From positions 1 to 9,284 of the forward strand of contig JANYFS010000096.1 in the NCBI GenBank assembly GCA_025359705.1: 9,284 nt of DNA, in the 5' to 3' direction. The notes beneath the pieces were generated by a model, which saw nothing but the letters and a program-made list of their open reading frames with translations, was not told the DNA's origin and searched no databases. This document shows positions 1 through 6,709 of this stretch, piece after piece (within the stretch, counting starts at the first letter, position 1; the number at the start of each line of letters is the position of its first letter). A program made the translations under genes and the position numbers. This DNA comes from Deinococcales bacterium (GTDB lineage: Bacteria > Deinococcota > Deinococci > Deinococcales > Deinococcaceae).

Positions 1-137
1 CCCAAGAAACCACTCTGGCAACGGTTCCCATTACTGATCCCAATGCTACTGATCCTAACGCTACCGATCCTAATGCCGTTACTCCCATCACCCCAACTCC
101 AGGTACCACTCCTGCACCTGCTTCGGGAGGTAACTGA
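1..137 (+). CDS. C-terminal end of a PilN-like pilus assembly protein (5' truncated)
   Basis: The open frame enters from the left edge in frame 3 and ends at the TGA at 135-137. The visible 44 residues are a Pro/Thr/Asn/Ala-rich tail with no recognisable fold, containing TDPNA three times in a row (15-base repeats at 33-47, 48-62 and 63-77), then a Pro/Thr stretch ending in SGGN. Identity as PilN is inferred from position only: the next gene is pilO, and PilN precedes PilO in Thermus pilMNOWQ and proteobacterial pilMNOPQ operons. PilN is a bitopic inner-membrane protein that pairs with PilO and binds cytoplasmic PilM through its N-terminus, which lies outside this window. The stop overlaps the next start as TGATG, suggesting translational coupling. 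The reading frame is secure; the name is moderately so. Confidence 0.65.
   Translation, partial: QETTLATVPITDPNATDPNATDPNAVTPITPTPGTTPAPASGGN
33..77 (+). repeat. Three 15-base tandem repeats encoding TDPNA
   Basis: Three consecutive 15-base units (33-47, 48-62, 63-77) each encode Thr-Asp-Pro-Asn-Ala. They differ from one another only at third codon positions. They sit in the low-complexity C-terminal tail of the PilN-like protein and could vary in copy number between strains. Confidence 0.8.
125..131 (+). promoter_or_regulatory. Ribosome binding site of pilO
   Basis: GGGAGGT lies inside the last codons of the PilN-like gene (coding Gly-Gly) with 6 bases between GGGAGG and the ATG at 137. 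It supports that ATG as the pilO start. The same heptamer with the same spacing precedes the next gene at 784-790. Confidence 0.75.
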
Positions 138-799
138 TGCAAATTCTGAGCAAGCTCAAACAACGCGATATTGCTTTGATTGCTATTGTCTTGACGGTTT
201 TGTTGTTAATCATGTGGTATTTCTTGATGTACCAAAAAGTTCAAGATGATATCCAAGCCAAAACAACCGAACTCGAGGGTATTCAAAAAGAATATCAGGA
301 TGCCCAATCTGCGGTGGCATCTCTGCCCACTTTGCGTCAAGCGGTTGCGGAACTGGATGTGCAACAAGTAGCCTATTTACGGCGCTTACCCAAAGCGGCG
401 GACTTGGCTAAAGTGCTTGAGGAATTAAGTGATAATATTACTGCATCCAATGCAAGTTTATTATCCATTGGACAAACCTCTGGTGGTACAGCGCCCGTGG
501 GCAGTACCATTCCAGCAGGGGTTCAGCCCATCAGTATCAACTTGGCAGTGAGTGGTAAGTTTGATGCCATCTACCGAGTTCTGCAATCTGTAGAAAAGAT
601 GCAGCGATTTACTACCCTCAACACCTTGGACTTAAACATGGCTACTCCTGAGAGTTTTGATCCCGCTTTGAATGCGCGATTGGCGATCACCGTTTATACC
701 TTTGATGTTGCAGCCGCTGGGCCTGCTGCAGGTGTAACCCCTAATGCTGCTACACCTGCAACACCAGCTACTCCCCCTACAACGGGAGGTCGTTCATGA
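137..799 (+). CDS. pilO: PilO, type IV pilus inner-membrane alignment protein
   Basis: This 220-residue protein has the PilO layout. It has a short basic cytoplasmic N-terminus, one hydrophobic transmembrane helix at about residues 11-32, a polar predicted coiled coil at about 33-75, then a compact alpha/beta periplasmic domain to about 191. In this family PilO dimerises with PilN and links the inner-membrane platform to PilP and the PilQ secretin. The last 29 residues are an Ala/Pro/Thr-rich tail ending TTGGRS, matching the style of the PilN tail upstream. The start is fixed by a GGGAGG ribosome site 6 bases upstream and by the TGATG overlap; the stop overlaps the next start as ATGA. Size, topology and operon position agree; sequence conservation in PilO is always low, so the name rests partly on context. 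Confidence 0.88.
   Translation: MQILSKLKQRDIALIAIVLTVLLLIMWYFLMYQKVQDDIQAKTTELEGIQKEYQDAQSAVASLPTLRQAVAELDVQQVAYLRRLPKAADLAKVLEELSDNITASNASLLSIGQTSGGTAPVGSTIPAGVQPISINLAVSGKFDAIYRVLQSVEKMQRFTTLNTLDLNMATPESFDPALNARLAITVYTFDVAAAGPAAGVTPNAATPATPATPPTTGGRS
784..790 (+). promoter_or_regulatory. Ribosome binding site of the pilW-like gene
   Basis: GGGAGGT is embedded in the Gly-Gly codons near the end of pilO, 6 bases before the ATG at 796. It selects that start, which overlaps the pilO stop as ATGA. Confidence 0.75.
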
Positions 800-2082
800 A
801 TGCTCAAGATCCCAAAAACGAAGTTAAACAAGGGCTATTGGCTCGGCAAACTCGCATTGCCATCGCGGGCCTGTTGGGTGTGGGTGTAGTCGGTCTTTCG
901 GCGGGCCTATTGCTGCAAAAACCTGCTCAGATTGCCAAGGGTAGCGATATTCAATTGCTTCCTGTCAGTGCCAAAGCGCCCGCTTCTAGCTCTAATCTTG
1001 CTACCAAACCTGCCTCAACCCTCTCGAGTCCTACAGTACGTACCCAACAGCCCCTCAAGGTTCCCGAATTGCCCTTTTTGGTGAGTAAAGCAGGTACGCT
1101 CACCTCGAGCGCAACCACTGCGGGTAAACCCGCCGAAACCCTAAGCCCTACAGGTGTCTCGAGCAGCACAGGTCTGAAGAATCCTTTCAGACCCTTCAGG
1201 CTTGACAAACAAGTGACGGGAACGGGTGTTCCCTCGAATGTGGATCAGGGAGCAACTGACGCTCAGATTGCGGATCTCAAACGTAAGGCGGATCTTGCTG
1301 CTGGACTATCTGGGACAAAAACTCCAATTGTTATTGACGTTCCACCAGTTGTTAAATCCAATTCGGATACTGAGAAAACTTCTGTGGTGCAAAAGTCAAT
1401 TCCGTTACCAAATCCAGGTAAGACCGTTATGCCAGCGACTGCGGTGGTCACACTCGCCCCATCACCTGCGGCAACGAAGTCGCCCATTATTGTTCTCAAT
1501 GTGCCGAAGATACCCACCGCCCCAATCAGGGTAATCCGACCTGCCCCCAAACCGACCCTCAAAGCTCCTACATCGCTGCAACCCAGCAATTTGCCCGAGA
1601 ATTTGAGCCAAGGAACGTTGTCGGTGATTCCTCCTGTGCTGCGCGATACCATCAGTCCACAAAATTCCATGCCCCAAGGGGAAGAAGCCCCGGTGATGGT
1701 TCCTGAAACTTTGCCTGATATCAATGTCTCGAGCCTACCTGCAACTGCGGGCGTACCCCTCGAGACGGTTTCGGATACCGCGCAAGATGTACCCAATCTG
1801 ATCGCTCCTGGCGATAAGGTGATGCCTGATCCACCTGTTGCAGTTGTGATTAAGTTGCCCAGCGCCCTCGAGACGCTCGTCAAAGACCGCGACTTGACCT
1901 TCTCTACAGCGGTTTTGGGGCCGATCAATACGGCAATCTTCCGCAACAAAAATGGTTTTTCAGTGGTGCAACTTGGACAAACTCTCCCTGGCTCGAGCGC
2001 CGTGGTGCAATCGATCACCGCAGAAAAAGTTATTTTGCAACTCGGTGAAGACAAGCTCGAACTCAATCTTGATAGGCGGTGA
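796..2082 (+). CDS. pilW: PilW/PilP-like pilus assembly protein linking inner membrane to secretin
   Basis: This 428-residue protein occupies the PilW slot of Thermus pilMNOWQ, between PilO and PilQ (PilP in proteobacteria). A basic N-terminus leads into one transmembrane helix at about residues 20-41. Residues about 45-350 are a long Pro/Ser/Thr/Ala-rich segment, probably disordered, containing an NPFRPF motif at 129-134 that recalls the DPF-type motif of PilP and GspC proteins. Residues about 365-428 form a compact beta-rich domain (pattern LGPINTAIF, then GFSVVQLGQTLPG, then two more beta strands) resembling the periplasmic domain by which PilP/GspC proteins contact a secretin; this resemblance is inferred by eye. 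The ATG is supported by GGGAGG with 6-base spacing. The linker seems longer than in characterised PilW or PilP proteins. CTCGAG occurs seven times in this gene, five times reading as Ser-Ser. Confidence 0.75.
   Translation: MNAQDPKNEVKQGLLARQTRIAIAGLLGVGVVGLSAGLLLQKPAQIAKGSDIQLLPVSAKAPASSSNLATKPASTLSSPTVRTQQPLKVPELPFLVSKAGTLTSSATTAGKPAETLSPTGVSSSTGLKNPFRPFRLDKQVTGTGVPSNVDQGATDAQIADLKRKADLAAGLSGTKTPIVIDVPPVVKSNSDTEKTSVVQKSIPLPNPGKTVMPATAVVTLAPSPAATKSPIIVLNVPKIPTAPIRVIRPAPKPTLKAPTSLQPSNLPENLSQGTLSVIPPVLRDTISPQNSMPQGEEAPVMVPETLPDINVSSLPATAGVPLETVSDTAQDVPNLIAPGDKVMPDPPVAVVIKLPSALETLVKDRDLTFSTAVLGPINTAIFRNKNGFSVVQLGQTLPGSSAVVQSITAEKVILQLGEDKLELNLDRR
2074..2082 (+). promoter_or_regulatory. Ribosome binding site of pilQ
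   Basis: AGGCGGTGA is highly complementary to the 16S rRNA 3' end and contains the TGA stop of the upstream gene. It sits 3 bases before the ATG at 2086, so termination and re-initiation are probably coupled. Confidence 0.65.
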
Positions 2083-2085
2083 TGC

Positions 2086-5000
2086 ATGATTAAACGCACT
2101 CTTTTGACCCTGGCCCTAGCACTCGCTGGCTCGAGCTGGGCTGCTCTGGCTCCTCTTCCCTCCGATACCAAATACGATAGCGTGGTCACGCTGCGTACTG
2201 GATCGAGCGCCGATGACCTCAATGCGGTTTTACAAGCGCTGGGCGCAAGTGTTGGCCTCACGGTCATCACCCAAGATATTCCTGCCAAAGCAGTCAACTT
2301 TGACATCAGTGGTAAACCCTTCCGCGAAGTGTGGACATTGTTGCTCGAGCTAAATGGTTTAGATTACCAGTTGCGCCCTAGTAATATTATTGTGGTGGCT
2401 CCTACCAAGATTTTGGAAGCAACTGTTAAACCTCCCGCAGCGGTGAGCAATGCGCCTACTGGCCCCGACCCTGTGCGTCAAGTATATGCTGTATATGGTG
2501 ATGCTGCTGCTTTAGTGACCTACCTCAAGGCAGAATTACCTAAAGCCGCGATTAATTCGGTGGGCAAAACCATTACAATCACTGCGATACCTGCCGAACA
2601 GGATGTGGCTAAGCAACTCTTAGCTAAGGTAGATCCTGCCCCCAATGCACCCCAAGATGTTCAAAAACCAACTGCCATTCCTGTCAGCCGCGAGTTCTAT
2701 ACCGTCAATGGTAAGGCCAGCGATTTGGCAGCCTTACTGACCAAAGAATTGCCGGGTAGCACTGCTACTTTTAATGGTCAAGTTATTTCTTTTGTCGGAA
2801 CCGATGCCCAACAAGAAGAAGTTGCGCGTATCCTCGAGGAAGTAGATCCCGCGCCTGATGCCCCCTCGATTGCTACCGAGCGCCGTATTGTAGAAATCAA
2901 AACGGATGCTAAGACCTTGATTACTACTCTGAACAGACAGGTACCTGGCTTGAAAGTGGAGTCGGTAGCGGATAAAGGTTTGTCTTTGGTGGGTACACCT
3001 TTGCAACTGTCAGATGCTATCAACATTCTCAAGGTGCTTGATGTGCCTCCTGCTCCCACTATAATTGCTCCCCCAGTTCTAACCGAGCGCCGCATTGTAG
3101 AAACTAAAGCGGACTCCAAAACCTTAATTGCCATTCTAACCCAACAAGTACCTGGCCTGAAAGTGGAATCGGTTTCGGATAAAGGTTTGTCTTTGGTGGG
3201 TACGGCTTTGCAGCTTTCGGATGCACTTGGAATCCTCAAAGTCATCGATGTGCCACCCACCCCCATTGTAGTTATCCCCCCCGTGGTGACTGAGCGCCGC
3301 ATTGTGGAGACTAAAGCGGATTCTAAAACCTTAATTGCCACCCTAATCCAACAAGTACCTGGTTTAGGAGTGGAATCGGTAGCCGATAAAGGTTTGTCTT
3401 TGGTGGGTACGGCTTTGCAACTTTCGGATGCACTTGGAATCCTTAAAGTGATTGACGTGCCACCCGTAGCTTTAGTTGTTGCGCCTGTTACAGAGCGCCG
3501 CATTGTAGAAATCAAAGCCGATCCCAAAACCTTAATTGCCACCCTGACCCAACAAGTGCCTGGCTTGAAAGTGGAATCGGTTTCGGATAAAGGTTTGTCT
3601 TTGGTGGGTACGGTTTCGCAGCTTTCGGATGCCGTTGGAATCCTCAAAGTCATCGACGTAGCCCCTGTAGTTGTGGTTGCCCCAGTTCTAACTGAGCGCC
3701 GCATTGTGGAAATCAAATCCGATGCTAAGGCTTTGATTGCGACTCTGACCCAGCAAGTACCTGGTTTGAAAGTGGAGTCTGTAGCAGATAAAGGTTTGTC
3801 TTTGGTGGGAACACCTTTGCAGCTTACTGATGCGGAGCGAATCTTAAAAATTGTGGATATTGCACCCCCTGTAGTTGTTGTTGTACCCCCTGCCCCGATC
3901 CTCGAGCGCCGTTTCTTTGATATTTTTGGTAATGCCACCGATAAAGCGGCAGTGCTTAATAAGCAAGTTCCTGGAATACAAGTGGACTTTGCGGGTAAAG
4001 ATGCAGGGGTCTTGGCAGTCACAGGAACCACTGCTCAGCTCGAGGATGTAGCTAAAATCCTTAAGCAAATTGATCGCCCACCTGCTCCTACTACTGCGGT
4101 GATTCAAAAGATTTTTACCTTGGTGAATTCTAAAGCGGAAGATGTGAAGGGAATTCTCGAGGGAACCCTAAAGATTGGTACAGTTTTGCAGGATAGTGAA
4201 GTGAGCAAAACAGGTATCTTGCAAACGGGTGGTTTTTCGGTGACTACTCAAAACACCACCGCAAACGATAAAACAACGGGTGCTACCACCCAAACAAATG
4301 CTCAAGGTGCTACTACTACCACTGCAATTGGTGGACAAGCAACTGTTGATGCTCCAGTGCAGATTTTGGTGGACGCTCGTACTAACTCCTTGATTGTGCG
4401 TGGAACCCAAGGTCAATTGGATCAAATTACCGCTTTGCTGCCCACTTTGGATAAGAAAGTTCCTTTGATCAATATTCAAGTGCGTATCCAAGAAGTTACC
4501 GAAACAGGCGCAACTAACTTGGGACTTGATTGGACTGCGGGCATTGGCAACTTTGTTACTAAAATTGTTGGGGGTAATCTAACGGGTCTTTTTGACGCAA
4601 CCAAGAGCTTGGCTGGCTTTAATATCGGGGCGACCCTCAACGCCAGCGAAAAGCAAGGAACATCCAAACGGGTTGATGATGCCAGTATCATTATGGAAAG
4701 CGGACAGGCAAAAGTTGCTCGTTTGCGTTCGGGTGGTAAGTTGCGTGTCAACATTGTTGGTGCGGGTGGATTGATCAAAGAAACCTTTGACTATGGTGTA
4801 ATTATTGATGTGGGTAACTCTCGCATTGATAATGATGGCACCATTCACTTGGATGTGAATGCCAAAGTAGAATCTTTGCTGACTGCACCAACCGATCCCA
4901 CCATCATCAATACCAGTAACCGTGAAGCTCAAACCACCTTGGCGCTGAAAACGGGTCAAACTGCGCTGTTGGGTGGCTTGCTGACTACCCAAAGTAAAAA

Positions 5001-5124
5001 TAACACTACGGGGATTCCCTTCCTCTCGAGTTTACCTTTGATTGGCCCACTGTTTAGCAAAACAGATAGTAACACCGAGAAAACCCAGTTGCTCTTGGTC
5101 TTGACCGCCACTGCGGTAGATTAA
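2086..5124 (+). CDS. pilQ: PilQ, outer-membrane secretin of the type IV pilus / DNA uptake machine
   Basis: The 1012-residue protein begins with a signal peptide (MIKRT, hydrophobic core, likely cleavage after SSWA near residue 19). An STN/N0-like domain follows at about 30-106. Then comes a series of N-domain modules ending in ID/VD-PP linkers: two divergent copies (about 130-186, 202-257), five nearly identical copies (264-606), one divergent copy (607-670), and a last one (about 671-790) interrupted by a Thr/Asn/Gln-rich insert at 706-755. The conserved secretin channel domain fills about 790-1012, with a QVRIQEV strand and the late signature GIPFLSSLPLIGPLF at 976-990. Secretins form multimeric outer-membrane gates through which the pilus passes; the N-domains stack as periplasmic rings. 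Thermus PilQ is about 750 residues with several stacked rings; this one is longer because of module duplication. The gene closes the pilus operon. Confidence 0.96.
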   Translation: MIKRTLLTLALALAGSSWAALAPLPSDTKYDSVVTLRTGSSADDLNAVLQALGASVGLTVITQDIPAKAVNFDISGKPFREVWTLLLELNGLDYQLRPSNIIVVAPTKILEATVKPPAAVSNAPTGPDPVRQVYAVYGDAAALVTYLKAELPKAAINSVGKTITITAIPAEQDVAKQLLAKVDPAPNAPQDVQKPTAIPVSREFYTVNGKASDLAALLTKELPGSTATFNGQVISFVGTDAQQEEVARILEEVDPAPDAPSIATERRIVEIKTDAKTLITTLNRQVPGLKVESVADKGLSLVGTPLQLSDAINILKVLDVPPAPTIIAPPVLTERRIVETKADSKTLIAILTQQVPGLKVESVSDKGLSLVGTALQLSDALGILKVIDVPPTPIVVIPPVVTERRIVETKADSKTLIATLIQQVPGLGVESVADKGLSLVGTALQLSDALGILKVIDVPPVALVVAPVTERRIVEIKADPKTLIATLTQQVPGLKVESVSDKGLSLVGTVSQLSDAVGILKVIDVAPVVVVAPVLTERRIVEIKSDAKALIATLTQQVPGLKVESVADKGLSLVGTPLQLTDAERILKIVDIAPPVVVVVPPAPILERRFFDIFGNATDKAAVLNKQVPGIQVDFAGKDAGVLAVTGTTAQLEDVAKILKQIDRPPAPTTAVIQKIFTLVNSKAEDVKGILEGTLKIGTVLQDSEVSKTGILQTGGFSVTTQNTTANDKTTGATTQTNAQGATTTTAIGGQATVDAPVQILVDARTNSLIVRGTQGQLDQITALLPTLDKKVPLINIQVRIQEVTETGATNLGLDWTAGIGNFVTKIVGGNLTGLFDATKSLAGFNIGATLNASEKQGTSKRVDDASIIMESGQAKVARLRSGGKLRVNIVGAGGLIKETFDYGVIIDVGNSRIDNDGTIHLDVNAKVESLLTAPTDPTIINTSNREAQTTLALKTGQTALLGGLLTTQSKNNTTGIPFLSSLPLIGPLFSKTDSNTEKTQLLLVLTATAVD
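2875..3903 (+). repeat. Five tandem N-domain modules within pilQ
   Basis: Five in-frame units occupy 2875-3081, 3082-3288, 3289-3489, 3490-3690 and 3691-3903 (69, 69, 67, 67 and 71 residues). Each starts TERRIVE, continues with KTLIATL-QQVPGLKVESV-type sequence and DKGLSLVGT, and ends in a Val/Pro-rich linker. The 23 bases encoding the DKGLSLVG region are identical, or nearly so, in all five. Differences are concentrated in the linkers. Modules before and after the array share the fold pattern but only weak sequence identity, so the array looks like a recent internal amplification. Confidence 0.93.
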
Positions 5125-5160
5125 ACCAACACCTCGAGCCGAACTCAAAACCTTCATCCC

Positions 5161-5192
5161 AAATCCCCTGCCCTCGAGCGGGGGATTTTTTT
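5161..5192 (+). terminator. Intrinsic terminator of the pilus operon
   Basis: Stem AAATCCCC (5161-5168) pairs with GGGGATTT (5181-5188), extended inward by about three pairs (one G-U wobble), with a run of seven T at 5186-5192. It lies 36 bases after the pilQ stop. A CTCGAG palindrome sits inside the apical part of the hairpin. Confidence 0.88.
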
Positions 5193-5259
5193 ATGCACTG
5201 TTTTTATGGGCCTCGAGAGAACTGTCTACACCTTAAAAACCCCTGACCAGTCGATGTGC

Positions 5260-5272
5260 TAAGCTCGAGGGC
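5260..5272 (+). promoter_or_regulatory. Possible -10 element for leaderless aroC transcription
   Basis: TAAGCT (5260-5265) fits the TANNNT -10 pattern and ends 7 bases before the aroC ATG, a spacing seen for leaderless promoters in Deinococcus. The only purine-rich stretch before the ATG (GAGGG, 5267-5271) is one base away, too close for a good ribosome site. A terminator just upstream requires a promoter in this spacer, but I see no convincing -35 box. Confidence 0.3.
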
Positions 5273-6424
5273 ATGAGATTTCTTACCGCAGGCGAATCAC
5301 ACGGCCCCCAATTGACCGCGATTGTGGAGGGCTTACCCAGCCAGCTCGAGCTGGGTGTACACGATATTGATCCTTGGTTGGCCTTACGCCAGAGTGGATA
5401 TGGGCGAGGCCGCAGAATGCAAATTGAAACCGATCAAGTGCAAATTATGTCGGGGGTGCGTTCGGGGAAAACCACGGGTGCGCCTGTGGCTTTGGTGGTT
5501 CCGAACAAGGATTACCGCAACTGGATCGAGATTATGAATCCTGAAGACGACGGGGTGATTCGCAAAAAAGCCCTGACCAAAGCCCGACCAGGCCATGCGG
5601 ATTTGGCGGGCGGCATCAAATATGGGCATAAGGATCTGCGGGATGTCCTCGAGCGGGCATCGGCGCGGGAAACCACCATGCGAGTGGCAACGGGTGCGAT
5701 TGCTCTGAAAATGCTTGCCGATGTGGGGGTGCAGGGGATCAACTTTGTACAGTCCATGCTGGACATCGAAAGCCAAGTGGAATTCTCTTGGGATGCACTC
5801 GAGGCTGTAGAAAACAGTTTGGTACGTTGCCCCGATCCCGAGGCTAGCGCCCGCATTGTGGCAGCAGTGGATCAGGCCAAAAAAGATGGTGACACCATTG
5901 GCGGAGTCCTCGAGATACGTTTTCGGGGGCTGCCTGTGGGTTTGGGCAGCTCGATGCACTGGGATCGCAAGCTGGATGGGCGCATTGCTGCTGCGGTGAT
6001 GGGAACCCAAGCGGTGAAAGGAGTAGAGATTGGGCATGGATTTGCCACCACAAGGGTGCCTGGCAGCAAGGTTCACGATGCGATTTACCGCAACGAACAC
6101 CGTGGCTACTACCGTGTGAGCAACGGCGCGGGTGGCCTCGAGGCGGGGATGACCAACGGTGAAGAGCTGATTGTGCGGGCCGCGCTGAAACCGATAGCCA
6201 CCCTGATGACCCCGCTACCCACTGTAGATGTGGTCAGCAAAGAACCTGCCGACGCTGCCAGAGAGCGCTCCGACACCACTGCCGTTCCTGCGGCGGGTGT
6301 GATTTTGCAATGCGTGATCGGTTGGGTTTTGGCAGAAGCCCTGCTCGAGAAGTTTGGTGGCGATACCATGCCCGAGATTCAACAGCGGGTTGAGGAATAT
6401 CGGAAATATACCCTCGAGTATTGA
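5273..6424 (+). CDS. aroC: Chorismate synthase AroC
   Basis: AroC converts 5-enolpyruvylshikimate-3-phosphate to chorismate, the last step of the shikimate pathway, in the cytoplasm with reduced FMN. The 383-residue length fits the family. The start MRFLTAGESHGPQL is the standard N-terminus and carries the first signature with His10. The PGHAD motif provides the second conserved histidine (His108), followed by KYGHKDLRDVLERASARET at about 117-134. The second signature region GLGSSMHWDRKLDGRIAAA lies at about 223-241 and the late signature RSDTTAVPA at 332-340. No key residue appears missing. All seven Leu-Glu pairs are encoded by CTCGAG. It is separated from pilQ by a terminator and from aroK by a repeat-rich spacer, so it may be transcribed on its own or together with the downstream aro genes. 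Confidence 0.98.
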   Translation: MRFLTAGESHGPQLTAIVEGLPSQLELGVHDIDPWLALRQSGYGRGRRMQIETDQVQIMSGVRSGKTTGAPVALVVPNKDYRNWIEIMNPEDDGVIRKKALTKARPGHADLAGGIKYGHKDLRDVLERASARETTMRVATGAIALKMLADVGVQGINFVQSMLDIESQVEFSWDALEAVENSLVRCPDPEASARIVAAVDQAKKDGDTIGGVLEIRFRGLPVGLGSSMHWDRKLDGRIAAAVMGTQAVKGVEIGHGFATTRVPGSKVHDAIYRNEHRGYYRVSNGAGGLEAGMTNGEELIVRAALKPIATLMTPLPTVDVVSKEPADAARERSDTTAVPAAGVILQCVIGWVLAEALLEKFGGDTMPEIQQRVEEYRKYTLEY

Positions 6425-6437
6425 AGAGAGTAAGAGC

Positions 6438-6456
6438 GTAAGAGCGTAAGAAAAAG
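6438..6456 (+). repeat. Post-stop repeat GTAAGAGYGTAAGAAAAAG, copy 1
   Basis: This 19-base motif begins 14 bases after the aroC stop and is preceded by another GTAAGAGC unit. A second copy with one difference (C to T) follows the aroQ stop at 8968-8986. Both are followed shortly by CGAGGG. Function is unknown. Confidence 0.6.
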
Positions 6457-6492
6457 ATTATTTGATTCGAGGGTTATTATCGTGGGGCATTT

Positions 6493-6513
6493 GGGCGGGT
6501 TTTAAACCCGCCC
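6493..6513. repeat. REP-like palindrome between aroC and aroK
   Basis: The arms GGGCGGGTTT and AAACCCGCCC flank a single central T, and CCTACC follows. This GC-rich palindrome resembles short dispersed intergenic repeats found in many bacteria. It could form a strong hairpin in RNA but lacks a following T run, so it does not look like an intrinsic terminator. Confidence 0.65.
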
Positions 6514-6685
6514 CTACCAAAGAAAGATTGGGCAAAATATCTTTTATAGCATTTGACAGAATAATGAACGGATTAAGCAGGCTACTCAAAAAACAATTCG
6601 TTCGTCTGAAATACGCTATTTGTGATCATTCTCTTGACGAAAAACGGACAACCGATCACTGACAACTGCTCTAATCCTTACTTGC

Positions 6686-6709
6686 AACGAATAATGAATA
6701 ACGAATAAT
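6686..6709 (+). repeat. AACGAATAAT low-complexity repeat upstream of aroK
   Basis: Two exact copies of AACGAATAAT (6686-6695, 6700-6709) are separated by GAAT, and related words continue to about 6730. An inverted-orientation relative built on CGTTATC lies after aroK at 7353-7370. Confidence 0.55.

Noticed and set aside
43..249. A 68-codon plus-strand frame at the left edge
   Set aside because: It is out of frame with the PilN-like tail and overlaps the pilO start; its Leu/Pro richness comes from the TDPNA-type repeats read in the wrong frame.
1263..2306. A 347-codon open frame on the minus strand across the pilW-like gene and the start of pilQ
   Set aside because: It lies antisense to two well-supported genes, has low-complexity Ser/Thr/Val/Gly composition with no recognisable domain, and arises from skewed codon use in the Pro/Ser/Thr-rich linker.
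2875..3903. A possible CRISPR array, because of evenly spaced direct repeats
   Set aside because: The period is about 201-213 bases, the whole unit is coding and in frame within pilQ, and there are no unique spacers between short repeats.
2778..4031. A 417-codon open frame on the minus strand across the pilQ repeat array
   Set aside because: It is the mirror of five near-identical sense repeats; one open antisense module repeated five times gives a long frame without any gene being there.
5384..6100. A 238-codon minus-strand open frame inside aroC
   Set aside because: It is fully antisense to an intact, highly conserved chorismate synthase and shows His/Arg/Pro-rich composition typical of shadow frames.
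6493..6513. The aroC-aroK palindrome as an intrinsic terminator for aroC
   Set aside because: The stem is strong but is followed by CCTACC rather than a T run, and the single-base centre is atypical for a terminator loop.
6462..6662. A 66-codon open frame in the aroC-aroK spacer
   Set aside because: It has no ribosome site, runs through a REP-like palindrome that supplies its GFKPAPT segment, and has no recognisable domain.
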